Positions 48,360 through 51,731 of a stretch of 51,731 nt of DNA are shown here, piece after piece. A model generated the notes under the pieces. The model was given only the letters and a program-made list of their open reading frames with translations, had not been told where the DNA came from and made no database searches. The position numbers and the translations under genes are program-made. The first letter of the stretch is position 1. Every line of letters starts with the position of its first letter. Source of the DNA: Deltaproteobacteria bacterium HGW-Deltaproteobacteria-22 (GTDB lineage Bacteria > Myxococcota_A > Polyangia > HGW-17); assembly GCA_002841825.1 (NCBI GenBank), contig PHAZ01000002.1, positions 1 through 51,731 on the forward strand. The letters run 5' to 3'.

Positions 48360-49223
48360 AGGTCGCAGGGCGACGATGTGATCGATCCGGAGCGACCAGA
48401 TCCTCCCCCGCTGCCGGTGGTCCCGAAGTTCCACATAGTTGTGCTGGCCATGACGGTATCCGCACTCCAGCGTGCCCGGAAAGATCGAGGTGCGCCCGTC
48501 CTTGCGGTAATGGATCTCCACGTCGGAGTGCGACAGCAGCGCAGGACGCAGCAGGATCAGGTGTGGTGGCAGGCCCTGCAGGGGACGCGCAGAGGTTCCC
48601 ATCCGCGACAGGTTCGACACGCGGCAGAGGTCGCCGAAGCGTCCGGTGCCGGCGCGCCGCAGGCGCTCGACGAGCAGCAGGAACAGTTCAGCTGTCGACA
48701 GCACGTCGGACAGGGCCCGGTGGGCGCGCATCTGGGGAATATTCAGAATTTTGCAGAGCGCTTCGAGACTGTTGCTGTGCTGGGGCTCCAGCACCTGACG
48801 GGACAACTGGAGCGTGTCCAGGATGGGCAGCGGCGGGATCCACATGTTGCTGCGGGCCGCCTCGGTTGACAGGATGCTCTCGTCGTACACCGCCGAATGC
48901 GCGACCATCACGGCGTTCTCCCACTTCGCGAACAGGTCCGGCAGCACGCGCTCGGCGGTGGGTTGCTCCCTGACCATGGCGTCATTGATGCCGTGCACCT
49001 CCGTGGCGTCCGGCGGAATCGCGCATTTCGGAAAGACGAGCTGGTCGTACTGTGCCCCGATCCTGCCGCCCTTCACCTCGACCGTGGCCACCTCCACCAT
49101 GCGTGACATGGGTCTCGTTCCCAGGGTCTCCGTGTCGACGACCACGAAGCGGACGTCCTCGATGGGGGTGTCGTCCAAGGGCAGGGTTGGCAGGGTTTTC
49201 GGGGGCAGCACATAACGGTTCAT
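48345..49223 (-). CDS. DEDDh exonuclease (DnaQ/PolC-like) with WYL-like C-terminal domain
   Basis: VVVDTETLGTRP, VAHSAVYDESIL, AHRALSDVLST; C-terminal VEIHYRKDGRTSIFPGTLECGYRHGQHNYVEL...WSLRIDHIVAL; upstream GTG at 49280 is an alternative start. Confidence 0.8.
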   Translation of the reverse strand: MNRYVLPPKTLPTLPLDDTPIEDVRFVVVDTETLGTRPMSRMVEVATVEVKGGRIGAQYDQLVFPKCAIPPDATEVHGINDAMVREQPTAERVLPDLFAKWENAVMVAHSAVYDESILSTEAARSNMWIPPLPILDTLQLSRQVLEPQHSNSLEALCKILNIPQMRAHRALSDVLSTAELFLLLVERLRRAGTGRFGDLCRVSNLSRMGTSARPLQGLPPHLILLRPALLSHSDVEIHYRKDGRTSIFPGTLECGYRHGQHNYVELRDHRQRGRIWSLRIDHIVALRPLPVQ

Positions 49224-49280
49224 GACAACATTTACCATAGCCGCAAACAGCCGGCGGCGCAATCGATCATCTTTTTTCAC

Positions 49281-49302
49281 AAACTGTCAGCACCCACAGT
49301 TT
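49281..49302. promoter_or_regulatory. Inverted repeat AAACTGT-N8-ACAGTTT
   Basis: Perfect 7-bp arms in the divergent intergenic region. Confidence 0.5.
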
Positions 49303-49307
49303 GAGCC

Positions 49308-49336
49308 TTGCACCCGCCGGAATCATCCGGTAATGT
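49308..49336 (+). promoter_or_regulatory. Promoter TTGCAC-N17-TAATGT with palindrome CCGGA-ATCA-TCCGG in the spacer
   Basis: Boxes at 49308-49313 and 49331-49336; palindrome 49317-49330. Confidence 0.5.
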
Positions 49337-49371
49337 GTGGCCGGAGTATTGTATTAAGTGAAGGTACGCGT

Positions 49372-50883
49372 ATGACCACCTCCCGAGTAGATCCGCTGAT
49401 TGGAACCCGACTGGGTGAACGGATGACCCTCATCCAGGAAATCGGCCGGGGGGGCATGGGGACGGTCTACCGGGCCCGGCACGAGATTCTGGAGCGGGAT
49501 TTCGCGGTCAAGATCCTTCGATCGGACATGCGCCGTGACCCCGTGGTGGTGGAGCGGTTCAAGCGGGAAGCGCGCGCGGCCAGCCGGCTTGAGCACCCCA
49601 ATGTCGTGTTCATCTCCGACTTCGACCAGTTGCCCGATCGCCGGTTCTACATCGTCATGGAGTTCATCTCCGGAAAGAGCCTTCGCGACCTGCTCAACAC
49701 CGAGGGGCCGATGGCGGTCAACCGTGTGTGCCAGATTCTTACCCAGATTGCAGACGCGCTCGATTACGCCCATGAGCAGGGTGTCATCCACCGCGACCTC
49801 AAGAGCGAGAATATCATCCTGACCAACTCCCGGGGCCGGGAGGTCGCCAAGATCCTCGACTTTGGCCTGGCCAAGCTCGTCTCCGACGCCGTGGACATGC
49901 AGAGCATCACCAACCAGGGCCAGATCTTCGGCACTCCCGAGACCATGGCTCCCGAGCAGATCACCGGTGGACCCATCGACAACCGCGTGGACATCTATGC
50001 CATGGGGGTGCTCACCTACGAGCTGCTCGTCGGCAAGCCACCCTTCTCCGGCCATATGCTGCAAGTGCTCATGGCCCACAAGAAGCAGGCGCCCCCCAAG
50101 CCGTCGGCCGATCGCAAGGATGTTCCGCCGGAGCTCGACGATCTCGTGCTCAAATGCATGGCCAAGGAGCCCTCCGGCCGGTACTCCCGTGCCTCCGAGC
50201 TGGTGACGGTCTATCAGAACATCCTGCAACAGTCGGCGGTGGTGGCCAACAGGAAGACGTCTCCTCCGATGGCTCCCCTGCGTCAGGGGGTGTCCTCGGT
50301 GCGCATGGAGGCCGCCCTCGACGAGAAGGGCGTGCTTGAGCTTCGCCTGCACGAGAGCGTGCTCGAGGTGGCCGAGCACCTGCGCGACCGCAATCTCGGT
50401 TCTGCACGCATCACCCAGGTCCTGGCGACCATCCTCGAGCAGGAGGAGAAGTTGGTGGACCTGCGCAACCAGAAACACCTGCTCCAGACCCAGCTCGACT
50501 CCATCGAAGTCTCGGGCCGCGAACGGGCGGCGCGGCTTCGCCACGCCATCATCTCCCTCACCCTCGAGACCAAGGGCAAGATGGAGTCCGGGGAGGCTCC
50601 GGCCAAGCTGGCCGAGGATGTCCGGTACCAGATCGTGGAACTGGAGAGGCGTCTGTCCGAGGTCATCACGGATCAGGAACGCTCCGAGAAGGAGCTGGAG
50701 AAGCAGCTGGCCCGGCTGGTGCAGGAACTGCAGTCGATTGAGCACGAGATCCGGAAGAACCAGGACGCGCTGTTCGAGTTGATCCAGTCCGCTCGCGGTT
50801 CGATCGGCAACTCATCGACGCTGCGCAACGCCTTCGGACAGATCGATGAACTGAGACAGAAAATGGCCCGGTTCCCCAGTTAG
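49372..50883 (+). CDS. Ser/Thr protein kinase with C-terminal coiled coil
   Basis: IGRGGMGTVYRARHE, VIHRDLKSENIIL, DFGLAKL; no TM segment seen. Confidence 0.95.
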   Translation: MTTSRVDPLIGTRLGERMTLIQEIGRGGMGTVYRARHEILERDFAVKILRSDMRRDPVVVERFKREARAASRLEHPNVVFISDFDQLPDRRFYIVMEFISGKSLRDLLNTEGPMAVNRVCQILTQIADALDYAHEQGVIHRDLKSENIILTNSRGREVAKILDFGLAKLVSDAVDMQSITNQGQIFGTPETMAPEQITGGPIDNRVDIYAMGVLTYELLVGKPPFSGHMLQVLMAHKKQAPPKPSADRKDVPPELDDLVLKCMAKEPSGRYSRASELVTVYQNILQQSAVVANRKTSPPMAPLRQGVSSVRMEAALDEKGVLELRLHESVLEVAEHLRDRNLGSARITQVLATILEQEEKLVDLRNQKHLLQTQLDSIEVSGRERAARLRHAIISLTLETKGKMESGEAPAKLAEDVRYQIVELERRLSEVITDQERSEKELEKQLARLVQELQSIEHEIRKNQDALFELIQSARGSIGNSSTLRNAFGQIDELRQKMARFPS

Positions 50884-50904
50884 CGGACCGGATCGGGAGC
50901 CCAA

Positions 50905-51276
50905 ATGCGGTATTGGCGGATCGGCAGCCTGATTTTCTTGACTTTTTTCCTTTTCAGTTGCATGGGAGATCCCCGGCGAGAGGGGGCGTCCAAGGCGTCC
51001 GAACCCGTGGATCTGAACGTGCCGGCCCCCACGACCTATTGTGAGAAGACCTGGTCCTGCAGTTATGAGAATCTCGTGCAGGACGAGGCCCGGCGGGCGA
51101 TGGTGCAGAAGCGCAAGGCCTTCGTCACGGCCTGCGAAGATGCGCTGCGCCGGATGCCCGCTGATCTGGTGAAGAAGTACGAGGGCTGCACCCGCGTTTC
51201 CTGCGGGGATGAGCTGCGCAGTTGTCTGCTGCAGAAGGGGCCTGAGCAGGCGCCTGCTGCAGTGAAACCGGAATAA
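50905..51276 (+). CDS. Small Cys-containing lipoprotein
   Basis: FFLFSC lipobox, four further Cys. Confidence 0.65.
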   Translation: MRYWRIGSLIFLTFFLFSCMGDPRREGASKASEPVDLNVPAPTTYCEKTWSCSYENLVQDEARRAMVQKRKAFVTACEDALRRMPADLVKKYEGCTRVSCGDELRSCLLQKGPEQAPAAVKPE

Positions 51277-51296
51277 ACCCGAACGAGGATTGCTCC

Positions 51297-51731
51297 ATGC
51301 GGATTTCCACTCACGGCATCGTTTTCACGGCGGCGTGCGTGTGGCTTGCTCTGCTGCCGCTGACCGGCTGCAAGAAGAAGCACAAGCCCGATTACTCGAC
51401 GCCCCTGGGCATTGTCAAAAGCTACATCTGGGCCATCGATCACCACGACTGCCCGGTGCTTGAAAAGGTCGTGGCCGGCCGCTTCAAGAGACACCTCGAG
51501 AAGCGGGGCAAGGAAGGCTGCTACCGCATCATGAAGGCCTACGGCAAGAGTCGCGGGAAGACCAGGCTTTCGGACGTGCGGGTCGAGAAGGCCGGAGAGC
51601 CCACCATCTTCTTCGAGGAGGAGGGCCGCGTCATCGTGGCCATGCCGATTCATCGGCAGGACCGCGAGGAGACAGCCTATTTTGATCTGGAACGCACCGA
51701 TCGGGGCTGGCAGGGCGTGGGCGAGGATGCC
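51297..51731 (+). CDS. Lipoprotein, partial (runs off the window)
   Basis: MRISTHGIVFTAACVWLALLPLTGC; open reading frame to the window end. Confidence 0.7.
   Translation, partial: MRISTHGIVFTAACVWLALLPLTGCKKKHKPDYSTPLGIVKSYIWAIDHHDCPVLEKVVAGRFKRHLEKRGKEGCYRIMKAYGKSRGKTRLSDVRVEKAGEPTIFFEEEGRVIVAMPIHRQDREETAYFDLERTDRGWQGVGEDA

Overview
High-GC bacterial chromosomal window, probably from a Myxococcota/Bradymonadota-like deltaproteobacterial lineage. This placement is an inference from MopE-type Asp-rich motifs, MYXO-CTERM-like tails and many secreted lipoproteins. I support about 40 CDSs. Housekeeping genes include a xerC/D-like recombinase, metK, monomeric icd, a stand-alone AICAR transformylase, fxsA, rpoH, rsmI, an RluA-type pseudouridine synthase and a PBP4-like dacB. 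Others include a hybrid histidine kinase, a Ser/Thr kinase, a DEDDh exonuclease with a WYL-like tail, a radical SAM + MMPL pair, and about 14 predicted lipoproteins. The most interesting signals are non-coding. (1) A textbook H-type pseudoknot lies in the metK leader, just after a sigma70-like promoter and abutting the Shine-Dalgarno. (2) A ~220-nt structured RNA candidate between rsmI and the rluA-like gene has its own promoter and interlocked 12-bp and 16-bp helices. (3) A modular dispersed repeat has ~37-bp hairpin arms and 19-20 bp tandem units, with one copy upstream of xerC and another at 7.2 kb. (4) A low-GC island (~2.5-5.2 kb) carries a chimeric beta-propeller lipoprotein flanked by IS66 and IS21 scars and a minus-strand terminator/ncRNA candidate. 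No tRNA, rRNA, CRISPR array or recognisable defence system was seen. All calls come from reading the sequence by eye; no searches or folding programs were run.
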